NCBI GenBank assembly: GCA_025331125.1
Contig: JAOALB010000041.1
Span: 62,001-126,000 of the forward strand
DNA length: 64,000 nt
Direction of reading: 5' to 3'
From: Mycogone perniciosa
Lineage: Eukaryota; Ascomycota; Sordariomycetes; Hypocreales; Hypocreaceae
A model generated the notes under the pieces. That model worked only from the letters and a program-made list of their open reading frames with translations, did not search any database and was not told the origin of the DNA. Of the stretch, positions 10,743-22,813 are shown piece after piece. Every line of letters begins with the position of its first letter. Position 1 is the first letter of the stretch. The position numbers and the translations under genes were made by a program.

Positions 10743-11663
10743 TCATAACAAAGTGGTCGTCATGATCACCGCAAATGCCAACGCTGCCAAAACGCCAGAT
10801 TGATAGCGTGAGCCCTCGCTAACGAGGACTGTCTCGCTGCCAGTGGTAGGTCCCGTCGTAGGCTCCACAGAAGATGTATTGGGGCCGGTCGTGGACCCAG
10901 GGCACCCACCAGGAGGACAACTCGGCGCCGGGGTCTCCAATTGGCATTCCGGACCCGGGCAGACAGGAGGCCGAGGGGTGGTTATGGGGCAACCAGGTGG
11001 GCAGGGCGGAAGACATCCTTCCGGAGGGCAAGGAGGAGGGGGGCCGCACTTCTCCGGGCAGGCAGGGCCACCAGGCTCGGCGAATGATGCGGGCAGCTTG
11101 GTGTTGACGGGGGGGATTGCTTCGTGGGGGTTGCCCGTGGGATGTGCGATCGGACAGTTTGTGACCTCTGGGGGGCAAGACGTGATGGTTTTTATCGTCG
11201 TAGACACCTCGGGAACGACAAACTTGGTGTTTACTGGAGCAGTCGTTTCTTCCTCCTCCTCCTCACAGTCTTCTTCCTCAGGGGCGTCTACCTTCTGGTA
11301 GAGAGTGTATCGGTGCTTTCCTGTTGTCGGGCAGGGCGGTCCGCCACAGGAACCAGCATCATTATTGCCGTCGATACATAGAGTGGAGCATTTGGATTCG
11401 TCAACAACCTCAAACTTCACATGGGCTTCGGTTGATGGGTCAGTGCAGTGGCAGCCGGCGCCAAGAGCACTGTAGTTGGCCTTGGAACCGCAGGCCGACT
11501 GGCATTCGTCTGCGCTGAATGCTTTGATGAAGCCGATATCGACGCCAAATATGGCTGGGTCGGCTTCGACGCAGCCAACATACTTGAAACCAGGAGCGAC
11601 AGGGCCTGCGTGAGCGGCAACACAGGCAACCATCAGGCTACCCAGAATCGTAAAGTAAGACAT
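10743..11663 (-). CDS. WSC-domain, Pro/Cys-rich GPI-type cell-surface protein
   Basis: An intronless 306-residue secreted protein. Residues 1-20 form a signal peptide. A WSC-like domain follows (about 24-125) with FKYVGCVEAD, CQSACG, YSALGAGCHC and CGGPPC spacing; such domains bind wall carbohydrates and occur in stress sensors. Next come a very acidic stretch near residue 135 and then a Pro/Cys-rich stalk of repeated CPP, CPE and CPG steps (about 165-255). A Ser/Thr/Gly-rich spacer follows. The C-terminal 20 residues are hydrophobic with no charged tail, which fits a GPI-attachment signal better than a Wsc-sensor transmembrane helix with cytoplasmic tail. Likely anchored to the membrane or cell wall. 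The exact role is unknown. Confidence 0.8.
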   Translation of the reverse strand: MSYFTILGSLMVACVAAHAGPVAPGFKYVGCVEADPAIFGVDIGFIKAFSADECQSACGSKANYSALGAGCHCTDPSTEAHVKFEVVDESKCSTLCIDGNNDAGSCGGPPCPTTGKHRYTLYQKVDAPEEEDCEEEEEETTAPVNTKFVVPEVSTTIKTITSCPPEVTNCPIAHPTGNPHEAIPPVNTKLPASFAEPGGPACPEKCGPPPPCPPEGCLPPCPPGCPITTPRPPVCPGPECQLETPAPSCPPGGCPGSTTGPNTSSVEPTTGPTTGSETVLVSEGSRYQSGVLAALAFAVIMTTTLL

Positions 11664-14065
11664 GATTTGAAGGATGGAGTGAAAGACTGGGTTAAAGAGT
11701 GACTGATTGTGAGTCTACATTCAGATCTTTCATGGCAGCACAGAGAGGTTATATAGACATTTGTGATCGCGCTTCCAAATGCCCAACCTCGGAATTTAAT
11801 GCCTTCCTTCAGACTGGGCACATGATTCAAGTCCAGGTATGGAACAAACCTCACGCTGCCCGAGATCCAGCCGGCCGTATTGGAAGGTTGGTTCCTGACA
11901 CAACGGCTCGAGGGTGGAATGCAACCCCTGTGCCGCCATCCAAAATGCTGGACGTGTACCCCTTGATTTGGAGAAGAGATGCGCTAGCATGCGTCTCTGA
12001 AGCAATGTAGCTGAACAATAGAGGCCCTTTGATGTTATTAGATGGCACGCTGGGGTCCATGGTGCAAACTGGCCAGTTGTGATGTTCACCTAAGCTGCCG
12101 AGGGCCTGAAGGGAGAGTTGACTCAGACAAATCGATAGTTTGCACATTCTAATCGTGACGGCGTCCCCGCAGATCGGTCAGACTGTTTACTTTGGAGGTC
12201 ATTGGAATGTATCACGAAATACCGCCAACTCGTTAACGAGCTGCTGCGAGCTGCGGCAATGTGTATGCAAATGCAACATTGTAAACAAAACATCTCGGCA
12301 GGGCATTCCACCAGCACTCATAGCAAGAGAGTATGCAACCAAAGAATAATATTCGGATCAGCAGACATGAGCGCGTGACCATGCTACAGTCTCACAGAGA
12401 AACACTTGTTTTTCCCTGAGACGAATTCTGCACCAAGTGGGCGCCTCTTGGTCTGGGTTGTCATTCAGGCATGTTCGCCTACTCGCACGGCCTATGCCAG
12501 ATCAGCAATATTGTGATGAGTCTGAGTGCAACGATTTGAAGGAGGAGCACGATGGTGATAGGAATTGATCAACTTGCGGGTTGAACTTTGGTCTGGTCAT
12601 GAGAGGTGAAGACATTGATAACGTATTGCTGCTTTGTCATTCTGCCCTTGGCTGATAATCATCATGTGAAAGACTCTACTGATCTAGCGTTATCATGCAC
12701 ATTAAAAATTGATGCAGGCCAGATTATCTATTCCAAGCGCCGTCATCATCATGTATATCGCGCCACACTTTTCCAGTCTGTGATTCTGATGCCTCCTTAT
12801 GTACCTGGTTCAAACCCGCTGACTCGAAATCCCGACAACGACGTCAACATGGTTCGATTTCATTCTCTAGTGATTACACTATGGTGTTGGCTGAATGAAT
12901 TTTTTTATAGTGACAAGCGGGGCAATGTACTTGTCGATATTGCACTTGTAGCGACGTGAAGCTTTGTGATGCATATCTGACCGAGTATTTTAGTGTTGAG
13001 AAATGGGCGATACCAAACGGTGGAGCGTGTCCTTAAAAAGCATCTAAAAATAATCACCGAACGATGTTGAATCTGGGAGTTTCTTTGTTCGTATCGCGAA
13101 TTCAAAGCGCAGGCGAGATTCTTACCTGCAAGTTTCTCGCACGTTGGTGCTCGACTTCCGCATCATGATGCTCATTCTTGGTGTTGAGAAAAAGTTGGGG
13201 TTTCTAAACAACAGCTAAGCACACCTAAACCTACTGGAATCAATTTGTAAACACGCAAAGAATGCAATAAAATTATTCTGAGGAGTATACCGTTAAAATT
13301 TAATCCTATATCAGAACCATTTCTCTATTGTATCAGTCAAGTGGCTGAAGTCGACATTGGATGGGTTGCTTACCGAAGAAACATCTGAGAGCGATGTATC
13401 ATCACGACGAGCACTGCAATAACATTAGACAATAGTGATGTGTGCCAACAGTAGTTACTGCCTTTTTATGATGCTCGTTCTCCTGTGGGACTCCTATGAG
13501 CAGAAGTTTGGCTACTGGAGATATGGCGGTTGTGACTGTAGCAAGAGGCTACCAAGTAGCTCCAGACTGAGTGTAAAAGATGGTAGTGTGAAATCGGAAT
13601 ATCATGGGCGATATAACAGCAGTGGACATCCTGGAGAAGAAAAGGAGTTAGCAATGCGCTCAGAGATGGACAGCAGGTGTCAGGGGGCAATGAGCTGATT
13701 GGCATGACTCTCCTTTGGCTTTTTATCTAAAGGTGGTCTGTGGATATAAACTGGCAGGGTATGAGTTTGATCAGCAAGCCAGCCCGGGATCCAGTCGCAC
13801 TTACTATATCCCTTGCTGGCGAATACAAGTTCCTGAGAACTTACCGGCTTGTTACGCTGCTGATCGAGAAGACAAGTGGATGGCAGTTGATTTTGGCACC
13901 ATGGCAAACTGTCCATCATCAAGAGCAAGTCCAATTCACTTTGGCGACATCGCGGACTTGGTCGACTGAAAAGGAGTTAACCATGGCGCAGGTTGAGAAG
14001 GGGCATGGTGATATGGAAGAAGAAGAAGAAGAGGAAGAGGGGAAGACGTGTCTGGTTTGGCAAGA
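11664..14065. other. Gene-poor stretch upstream of the WSC gene
   Basis: About 2.4 kb without a recognisable gene. The part next to 11664 is the presumed promoter of the WSC gene. Open frames near 13435-14150, including one with a Glu-rich end, run into the transposon copy and show no known motif; they may be chance or relic frames. Confidence 0.4.
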
Positions 14066-14288
14066 CAAGCGGGTGACGAGAAAAGAGGGACCGCCAACAC
14101 AAGAATACTACTGTACGGAGTACGGAGTACTAGTAACTCCAATTGCCCTATAGTATCCTGGTTGCAATAGATTACTCTCATTGCAATAGATTACCACCAT
14201 TATAATAGATTACTACCATTACGATAAATAGCCCCTACCCCTGATGCTCTGTCAGTTAACTGTTTGATGAGCTATGTATCTTTTGCGG
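14066..14288. mobile_element. MITE copy A, truncated at its right end
   Basis: It shares extended similarity with the intact element at 44609-44823. It begins CAAGCGGGTGACGAGAAAAG, matching the left terminal inverted repeat of that copy. The shared core includes CAATTGCCCTATAGTATCC and TGATGCTCTGTCAGTTAAC. Homology stops at about 14288, after TTTTGCGG, so most of the right terminal repeat is missing. It also carries a threefold tandem of a roughly 22-bp unit (AATAGATTAC-like) where the intact copy has one, and an inserted TACGGAGTACGGAGTAC. It has no coding capacity and is non-autonomous. Confidence 0.75.
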
Positions 14289-14700
14289 TCGCCGCAGTTA
14301 AAACACCAGTAAAAGTCTGGATTCCGAGTTGGTGTCCTGCGGCCGCCAGACAAAGTGTCTCTATTGCGGAGGAGGTATAAATTATTCTGGTAAACAGTGT
14401 TCTGGTTAGAGGTATTCTAAGATGAAGCAGGTACTACTTCGTAGAGGTGAGGTTCTACAGTACAATACACCCCCGCCTGGCCGTGGCTGGTTTCCAGCAT
14501 GTGCATCCGTTTCACTGTGAGCGTGTTGGATTCCTCTCAATGTTTCACTAACTCGGTGATCGATTTAGATTGTCGAGCCATGACTTGCCATGGATTGAAG
14601 TTTTTGGCTGCGACGTTGTGGTCTTCGCTCCGAGGAGTACATCCGAAGTACTGCTGTGCCGAATACTACTCAAAATTGGCAGCTGGAATACATATCGATT
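14289..14700. other. Gene-free stretch between MITE copy A and tRNA-Arg
   Basis: About 410 bp with no open frame of interest. It gives the 5' flank of the tRNA gene. Confidence 0.4.
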
Positions 14701-14772
14701 GGTCTAGTGGCGCAATGGCAGCGCGTTGCTTTCCGGTGGCAAAGGTTCTAGGTTCGAGTCCTGGCTAGATCG
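14701..14772 (+). tRNA. tRNA-Arg (anticodon CCG)
   Basis: A full cloverleaf can be drawn by hand in 72 nt. The acceptor stem GGTCTAG pairs with CTAGATC (one G-T wobble) with G as discriminator. The D arm has stem GCGC/GCGC with loop AATGGCA. The anticodon stem is TTGCT/GGCAA with loop TTCCGGT, so the anticodon is CCG, reading the Arg codon CGG. The T arm is CTAGG-TTCGAGT-CCTGG. The A box (TGGCGCAATGG) and B box (GGTTCGAGTCC) are canonical. No intron is needed. A T8 run 16 nt downstream serves as the pol III terminator. Confidence 0.9.
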
Positions 14773-14787
14773 GACCAATTCGATTTC

Positions 14788-14795
14788 TTTTTTTT
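14788..14795 (+). terminator. Pol III terminator of tRNA-Arg
   Basis: A run of eight T residues 16 nt after the tRNA 3' end, the standard RNA polymerase III stop signal. Confidence 0.75.
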
Positions 14796-16126
14796 CTCTC
14801 TACAGAAGCAGAGAGTGCTTATTACTCTCAAGGGTAAATAAAAGTAATGACTCCTTTTTTTTCTGATCCTGTCAAGCTTCGGGCTATTCTTGGGTTTGGA
14901 TATGGGGAGGAAGAGGAAAAATAGCTTCTCCAAGGGCACACTCGCTGTATTATTCTAGTATTATGAAGATAGGCTTGAGGGCTCCTCCAAACTCTCTCTA
15001 TTCCGTGTGAGGACAATCGTCTCATGATACTACAATGGGGTATTAACCCATTTGCCACCAAGGGTCAATCATAATGAATCCCTTCTATTACACTCATAGC
15101 TGGCATCAGATGCCCTCCCCTTGGAAGCAGTGGGCTGGGTCGGGTCATCAATCCCTCCACTGGTGGAGAGATTGTTACACATAAATTCTCAATTCTCGTT
15201 CTCCCTTCGACGGTCCACCCTCTTCGGCTCCAGCCGCAGGATCCCCCACATTTGTTTCCACAACCATACACGCCTGCCTAGATACATAGCATCAAGTATA
15301 ATGTATGTAAGACACTATTTTTGGCATTGATTAATCGGTAATACACTTAGCAGTATACCAATTACCAATAACAGACGAGCCACTTCCGATATTCCGAAGC
15401 CGTCAAAGCGCAAGTCGCAAATACATGGCTTGCACTCTATTTGAAGGTATAGGCAGGCATTTTTGTGGGTGGTGGGAGTGGAATCCCCATGTGCGCCATT
15501 CCCCTCCACCAGCTCCCATCATTAACAGGGTCGAGAACGTTGAGCCAAGACAGTTTAACCCAAATAAAACCGCCCAGGCACATGGTGTGGCTTTCTGGGG
15601 TATGGCAGGAAGCCAAGTCAGAGTTATGCCCAGGGCAGTTTCACACTCGCCAAATGCTCTCCGGAGCGAATAGGATGAGGTGCTGGACACGGATTTAGCA
15701 AACTTCGAAATGGTGATGTTTGTGTATGCTTTTTTCAGTCATGACAATGTCCAGGAACAACACAATGATCTATCATCACCCACTGGCAAGACGGGCCCAC
15801 CCTTGCATACCAAACCTCGTAAACCACACATCCCTTCGTTACAATTGAGCAACGGCCTTTCCAGTCACCTATCGGCGTTATTTGCGAGGTTCAGCTGTAA
15901 ACGCCACACAGCAAATTCTCTTTGTGGACGGAATTGTGCTACCGGAAATATCCTGGGGACGTGACAGCTGCCATGTATGCCATCAACTATTTAGAAGCGC
16001 AGGCCGCACTGAGCTCAACAGACTTTTTGGCTCTGTCCAGGGAGGACTGCATCGGCTAGACATAGGTTTTCTCCTCCCCTTATCCTGATTTTCAGCAGAC
16101 TCACCTGTTCGCTTCACTACTTCACC
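14796..16126. other. Gene-free stretch between tRNA-Arg and the secreted protein
   Basis: About 1.3 kb. Overlapping open frames at 15403-15700 on both strands show a hydrophobic patch but no family that I recognise. The last 200 bp would be the promoter of the secreted Cys-rich protein. Confidence 0.4.
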
Positions 16127-16784
16127 ATGTGGTCCACCTCGACCATCGTTCTCTCCGCACTGGTGGCGTATGACATCCCCCCAACTATCATACTTCGCGA
16201 TAGCATATCATACCGCTAAACTCTCTCGCAGAGCTTCCTTCTCTCAAGCCCACCCCACAACAACCACATCAAACCGCCCGTGCCCGACGGTCGTATCTAC
16301 CGTGGGACGGTGTTCCACATGCGTAGTACCATTTTGTGTTGTTCTGTCCACCATTAGCTCCCAGCATGGATGTCCAACAGCAGTTCCGACTGTAACCACT
16401 AGCTATCCTTGCAATGGTCATTGTCCCGGCTGCAGCACTCGGTATGTTTACGAAAACGGGGGAAGCAGCTGCAAGCCGACTCCAACGGCGACATGCACCC
16501 CAACCGTCACGGTGACGACGCATCCAGGGACGAGTCAAGGCTGCAAGTACGAATGCTCCGGCGGCTTTTGCATTCGAGACGGTAAGCAAATTGAACAGTC
16601 TGTTCCAGTGTCCTGGGGATGTCGCTCTAATAAAGAAGCAGAATTTCTGACGTTGCCGTGCGGCTGCACAACCGCGGCGGGCGTAGTGACGAAGACAGAG
16701 ACGGCTTGCGCGACAAGGAGCCCTTGCTGGAATTGTCACACAGGATTCCCATTCACAACCACGGCCACAGATTGTCCAAGCTAA
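16127..16784 (+). CDS. Secreted Thr- and Cys-rich protein, function unknown
   Basis: Two exons, 16127-16167 and 16232-16784, encode 197 residues. The first exon gives a signal peptide (MWSTSTIVLSALVA continuing ASFSQA), which decides the start; without the intron no signal sequence would exist. The mature part is rich in Thr and Cys, with spaced pairs such as CSTC, CPGC, CGCT and CWNC, suggesting a disulfide-rich extracellular or wall protein. No known domain is recognised. A second possible intron (16582-16641, 60 nt, GTAAGC to AAGCAG) lies in frame without a stop, so two proteins differing by 20 residues could be made. An effector-like role is possible but unsupported. Confidence 0.65.
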
Positions 16785-17918
16785 ACGGGTATGGATGAAC
16801 ATTGCTTGCTTGCTGTGTAGCTAGTCCACAATTCGGGACGACACTTGTCGTTACCAATCATGGCAACCGCTTGGTCGCTCAGACTAGCAAAGCATACTTG
16901 GCGAATCTTTTTGGAAGTGCTCCGTATAGCGCTGTTCTTGTGTTGGTTCTGTGCATATGGCGGCACGATGCACGAGACCCTGATGAGATGGATTTTGTAT
17001 CGTATCTCAGGCACGACACGAGATATGCAGGCCATTTTAAGCACATAAATTGATGGTGAGGAGGTGAGAAATCTGATATGGATATGTTTGATTACCAACA
17101 GATGATGATGTTGTGTTGTTGAGAAAAGCCAAGATGAGATCATAATAGATCCACTTTTCTGTACAGTGCTAAAGTCTCCTTTGTACTGTCTCTCTATCAG
17201 ATCATTGCCGCTCCCCATCACTGAGAAGGCCCCGGCAAAACAGTGTGCTCACTACTCCGTACAGTGCAGTGCGTCTCTACCTAAACACACCCACCCGACT
17301 TGAGCCTAAGACCAGCCACTCACTCTCTTACAATCATCATTCTCACCATTTACGAAGTAGTCGTTTCGGGTCTTTACAATAATACGGACACACGTGTCAG
17401 CAATCACTCATCACTGAACTAAGTAGCCTAAGTTGAGAGGGGACACGAAAGCTTCAGCTTCGCCTCGTTCTGTGACTGGGCCAGCTGACGCTTCAATGCC
17501 GGAGAGGCTCAACATTCATCCACGCCTCCGAAACGCATCTTCAAAGCTCGAGATAAAAATAAAACCCGCCGCCTTGGCACAGCCCCGGCACGCTGACGTT
17601 ATGTTTTTGCCGTTGTTGGGCTCAGGCTGCTAAAGCAGATGCTCACTCAACTAAAGATCCGGCAGGGAACACCTGCTTTTTCCTTCTTCCTTTTGGCTTA
17701 CTCGGGGCAAATGTGTTGATCTTCTCCCGGTTTTCACGCCCATTTCCGCCTTTACCTGCACATTCATGCGCTGCGGTGAGATAGGGATACCGTGTGCCGG
17801 ACTTGACGCAACCTTCAATGCCGCGACCCCTCTGCCCCTTATTTTATCTTATCCCCGGCACGTCATTTTCCTTCCCTCGAGTCTCACTTCTACGTGGGCA
17901 AGGGTGAAATAGCCTATC
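16785..17918. other. Gene-free stretch before the conserved unknown
   Basis: About 1.1 kb holding the 3' end of the secreted-protein transcript and the upstream region of the next gene, with ACTCCGTAC near 17253 and TACGAAGTA near 17351. No gene is seen. Confidence 0.4.
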
Positions 17919-19739
17919 ATGGAGGCGCGCTCACTTGCCTCTCTGAATCTCCTCGCTGGGAACCCACCTCAGTATCCTGAAAACCCTTCAGAAGAAAAAC
18001 ACGAGCCCTTGATCCTGTATATCTCGCGGGTCCCGGGCACTCGAGGTACTGGTTGCTGCTACTCCCCATAATTTTCACATACCAGCTAACTGGACATAGA
18101 TATTATTCTCTCGCCATTTAAGCCACAGCTCAAGAATGTCACAGCAGAAGATGTTGCCAGCTGTCTCTACTACGTTCACCTCGAGATGCCTTTATCAGAA
18201 CTGCCTGGCCTTTCAATAATAAGGGATGAAGGAATTGCCAGATCCAGCGAGGACAGCTCTCCTGCAAGGACGATTCCCAGGAAGCCTGTGCCTGGCTTAA
18301 CCATATCATTAGCTCCAGAGGGCTCATCCGAGAGCAGACCACAGCGGCGGCCCGTGAGCATCAGAGACGATCAGATGTTCCATCCGTCAAGGGAACGAAG
18401 TGCCTCTTTTAGCTCTAATGATGAATCGTCCTTCACTGTACCCACGAACCAAATGAGCGACTCCGGACTTGGACTGTCGGATAACTCCTCCGAACTAGCC
18501 CACCAACTGACTCCCGAGCCGTTCGTCCCAATACCTAAGCGCAAAACACTTGGACCCAGACTACTTGGGAATCTGCCGCCGAACAGTCCTGAAAAAATAC
18601 TTCCTCCTCAACCGCAGGATCGCCTTGTGACCGATGAAAATGCTCATGGGAGAGGCTATATGAGGAGTCGAGCGAATAGTGCGGGGGATAACAGAAACAG
18701 CCGTTCTCTGTCTCCAAAGAAACGCGGTGAATATCTAACGCCATCATTCACTTTGAGCCTCATCCGGCGGGACCCCAGCTCAGGGGATCAATGGAATATC
18801 GGCAAAATCTCATCTCACGAAAACGATAGCTTCCTAGCGGCGTACGACCGCCCCTCCATCTCCCCGCCAACATATACGGATCCATCTCATTCTCAACATC
18901 CACCAATAGATATCCAAATCGAAGCGTCTGGCTACGCCAAATTCCGTGCTATGCCCTCGAGAAGAAGGGTAGAATCGAGTTCCATAGCGAATGCAAGGCC
19001 ATCATCCATCGATTTTGCAGGCTTACATCGAAACGATGGCGGAATGTTCTTCTCGAGACAAGTCGCCATGTCATACTGCAAAAGCTGGACTTCAAACCTG
19101 CGAACCAAATTCCACCATATAGAACAGGCAGCTAGGAATAAGGCACACGGGCGACACATGAGCGAGGCATCTGTCGGCTCCGTCGGCTCATTGGATTTCG
19201 CAGCTGGATCGCCACCCTCGGGACATTTGGACCACCATAAGATGAGGCCAAGGGGGTACACCTTTATGAGTCCTTGGGATACCAAATGCGAATTCCGCAC
19301 AGGGAATGGAGGGCGAAGCTTGAGATGTCACCACATCCTACATGATGGCTTGGCGGTTGCCTATAACCCCTTGGTGGCCGAAGCGCACTCACCCAGGCCG
19401 GCAGCGGTTGCCGTAAGCGAGTTACGCTTCAATCTTCCCGGACCTGAACTGTTTTACTCTTCCGAAGCAAACGATGACTCCAAGGACCGACGACTCGGGC
19501 ACTTTGGCAAGCTCTTAAAATTAGCTGCTGATCATGACCCCTATGAGGACGATGAAGATGATGACATGGTGTCGCCCTTCAATGTGAATCTCGGGGGCGA
19601 GAAAGCAGGCGGAGGTAATCGCGGCAAGCGGGCCAAACTTGGAAAGCTCATTATATATCATGACGGGCTGAAGATGTTGGATTTGTTAGTAGCGGCAAAT
19701 ATGGGATTGTGGTGGGGAGCCTGGGAGAGGAGCTTTTAA
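17919..19739 (+). CDS. Conserved fungal protein of unknown function, largely disordered
   Basis: Exons 17919-18045 and 18100-19739 encode 588 residues. The intron (GTACTG to ACATAG) joins a 42-residue N-terminal exon (MEARSLASLNLLAGN) to the main frame; the junction yields VPGTRDIILSPFKPQ, which reads as one folded segment through about residue 75. Residues 80-380 are Ser/Pro-rich and probably disordered, with many potential phosphosites. The last 200 residues look globular, with FMSPWDTKCEFRTGNGG, an LRCHHIL stretch and ELRFNLPG, followed by an acidic run EDDEDDDM and a conserved-looking hydrophobic C-terminus. It resembles filamentous-ascomycete proteins that I cannot name. No signal peptide or membrane helix is seen. 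No function is proposed. Confidence 0.7.
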
Positions 19740-20120
19740 GCAATATCAGCGGATGATGTAGATTGATGTACACCCAACTGCGACGTGATCATGAAAGGTG
19801 TCATGAATTTACGTATTTACGAATATAGAATTCAAGGTTCATAGTGTCTTTTGTTTGAATATATTTCTGATAATCCGTTGTCATGCTGCCATGGGTAGTG
19901 GTAATAGCGCTGAGAATTTGATCACGTGGAATATCACGAGAACCATCCCCACCAATCAGTGGCCGAGGAATGTAATCCCGCAGAGCATCAATGAGGCAAA
20001 GCCGACAAAAGTCCATCACGTCAAACCGCCGCCTCCAATCTCCCCTCCACCCGCCAAAAGGCGCCCGAGTCTGCCCGATATCCCGTCAATTGCGTCCTCC
20101 GCATCGCCAGCGACACGACC
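19740..20120. other. Short intergenic region upstream of NDUFS8
   Basis: About 380 bp holding the 3' end of the upstream gene and a C-rich leader just before the NDUFS8 start. No gene is seen. Confidence 0.45.
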
Positions 20121-21126
<1,006 letters not shown>

Positions 21127-21469
21127 ACTTACAACCCCAGTTTCTTTTTGTATGATGTAGTGGTAAAGGCCTTACTAAAAATCCAAGAAAAAGGGGCGGA
21201 TGACAGGATTGTACATAAAATGCGGTGCTAAACAATGCCCTTCCTTTTATTGTTGTTTCAAGGCCCATGGACTCCTTTCCATGGACTCCTTTTGGCACTA
21301 ACCAGTCCGATATCAGAAAACCCAAATATCAATGCCTCGATCAACGGGGTAATGTGTCGTCTTACCTGGTCATTCTAATGGGTAATATACTAAGGTAGTT
21401 TGATCATTCAAGTTTGCAGTCATCGATTTACAAAGCAATTCTTCGAAACTCTGACACTCTCTGATACAC
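21127..21469. other. Convergent 3' region, NDUFS8 / carboxypeptidase
   Basis: About 340 bp between two converging stops. It would hold both 3' ends. No gene is seen. Confidence 0.5.
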
Positions 21470-22813
21470 TTATGCTTCGCACTTCCGCACTTTCATTTTA
21501 CCAGCCTCGCCCGCCGCATTCAAGAGAAACTCCATCAAGCCTGACGCCACCTGGCGCATCGACTCATGATACTGCTCCTTTGTCGGGTAAGAGGGGCACA
21601 GCAAACCACTCTGACCACCAAACTCAACAACAAGCCCGTGAATGCGAGGGACACCGCACTGGCCGGCATAGTAGCGGCTAAGCACATAGTCGGTGCTGCC
21701 ACCAGACGTCGGGTATAAGTTCGCGCTCTGCTTGGGCCGGTATTTAATGCTACCGGCGTTCGACATGGCCTGTCCCATACGCTCGGCGATAGATTGCTGG
21801 GCATATAGGTCTTCCTCCTCGATGAATTCAGCGTACATGCTGTCAGGCGGGTCAGTTCCAAGAAAACCTCGCTTCCCGTCGTAGATCTTGTTTTGGAAGT
21901 TTTGATTCGGGTCTATGGTCTGGGGATTATCGTCGCCCCAGCTGTAGAGGATGTCACCGCCGAAGGAGTGCAGGTCAAGGAACCAGGACAGACTAGGATT
22001 GGCTGTGACGAGCCAGCCGATGTTTGTTGTTTCTGGCTCTGAAAACGGCGCGGTGCCATGGAAAACCTCACTGTAAGGGTCATCCGAGGCGACAATCATA
22101 GCGCGTGGATTGAAGAGCCTCTTATAGTCCCACAAGGCGCCGAAGTTGCGGTTCAAGTCGATACCAATTCCCTCACCTGTTGTATTCCTTCGGCTGCGGT
22201 TCTTGCGCCAACACAGGCCGCTCTGCTGGTCATAGGCGACGCCGTCTGGGTTGACCAAAGGAACGATGAGCAAGCCAGCAGAAAGAGCCTTGTTGACCTG
22301 CTCGTTGGTGTAGGTCTGGGGGCCATACTTGATGCCAGTTCCGGCCTTCTGGGCATGTAAAAGATCCGAGATGAAGTAGAGAACGTGATCTGGACCGCCT
22401 CGCTCGCGAGCATGGATGCCGCTCTGAATCAAGACACGAGGCTGGATACCGATAATGGCGCCGCGCACTTGTCTCTTCTCGGCGGTTAACACAGGCAGCG
22501 TGAACAGCTTCACACTGTCGAATGCCTTGGCAAGGCCCTTGAGCGCTGTGTTGACCTCTTCAACGTTGAGAATTGACTCGAGGTTGTGATCATGTGTGCC
22601 CAAGCCCTGAGGCGCCACAGCCCCTTCTTGAAAGCGATCTCCAGTCCCAATGGGAAATCCACTATCGGCGTCAGTGTTGACTGTATAAAATAGCTTCGCA
22701 ATAGGAAATCCGTGGCTTTGGCTGAGCCTCTCGGCCTCAAGCTCCTCAGGCAAGAGACAGGCATAGGCAGTGAGTCCAAGGACAGCCAGGGGCAAACCGG
22801 CCTGAAGCTTCAT
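21470..22813 (-). CDS. Secreted zinc carboxypeptidase (M14A family)
   Basis: An intronless 447-residue metallocarboxypeptidase that trims C-terminal residues from peptides outside the cell or in the vacuole. Residues 1-18 form a signal peptide (MKLQAGLPLAVLGLTAYA). A propeptide of about 100 residues follows, then the catalytic domain. Zinc ligands are His134 and Glu137 (IHARE) and His282 (DLHSFGGD). The substrate-binding DLNRNFG element and the catalytic Glu397 (VVEFGGQ) are present, so the enzyme should be active. Length and motif order match carboxypeptidase A-type enzymes of filamentous fungi, such as the MCPA/A1 group. Specificity cannot be told. It faces NDUFS8 tail-to-tail and shares no evident operon or cluster context. 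Confidence 0.9.
   Translation of the reverse strand: MKLQAGLPLAVLGLTAYACLLPEELEAERLSQSHGFPIAKLFYTVNTDADSGFPIGTGDRFQEGAVAPQGLGTHDHNLESILNVEEVNTALKGLAKAFDSVKLFTLPVLTAEKRQVRGAIIGIQPRVLIQSGIHARERGGPDHVLYFISDLLHAQKAGTGIKYGPQTYTNEQVNKALSAGLLIVPLVNPDGVAYDQQSGLCWRKNRSRRNTTGEGIGIDLNRNFGALWDYKRLFNPRAMIVASDDPYSEVFHGTAPFSEPETTNIGWLVTANPSLSWFLDLHSFGGDILYSWGDDNPQTIDPNQNFQNKIYDGKRGFLGTDPPDSMYAEFIEEEDLYAQQSIAERMGQAMSNAGSIKYRPKQSANLYPTSGGSTDYVLSRYYAGQCGVPRIHGLVVEFGGQSGLLCPSYPTKEQYHESMRQVASGLMEFLLNAAGEAGKMKVRKCEA

Noticed and set aside
13715..14153. Overlapping open frames with a Glu-rich end
   Set aside because: They run into the MITE copy, have no recognised motif and no clear splice structure; the acidic run is a simple GAA-like repeat.
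15403..15700. Hydrophobic minus-strand frame that might be a transporter fragment
   Set aside because: No family signature could be named, and frames are open on both strands; too weak to call a relic.
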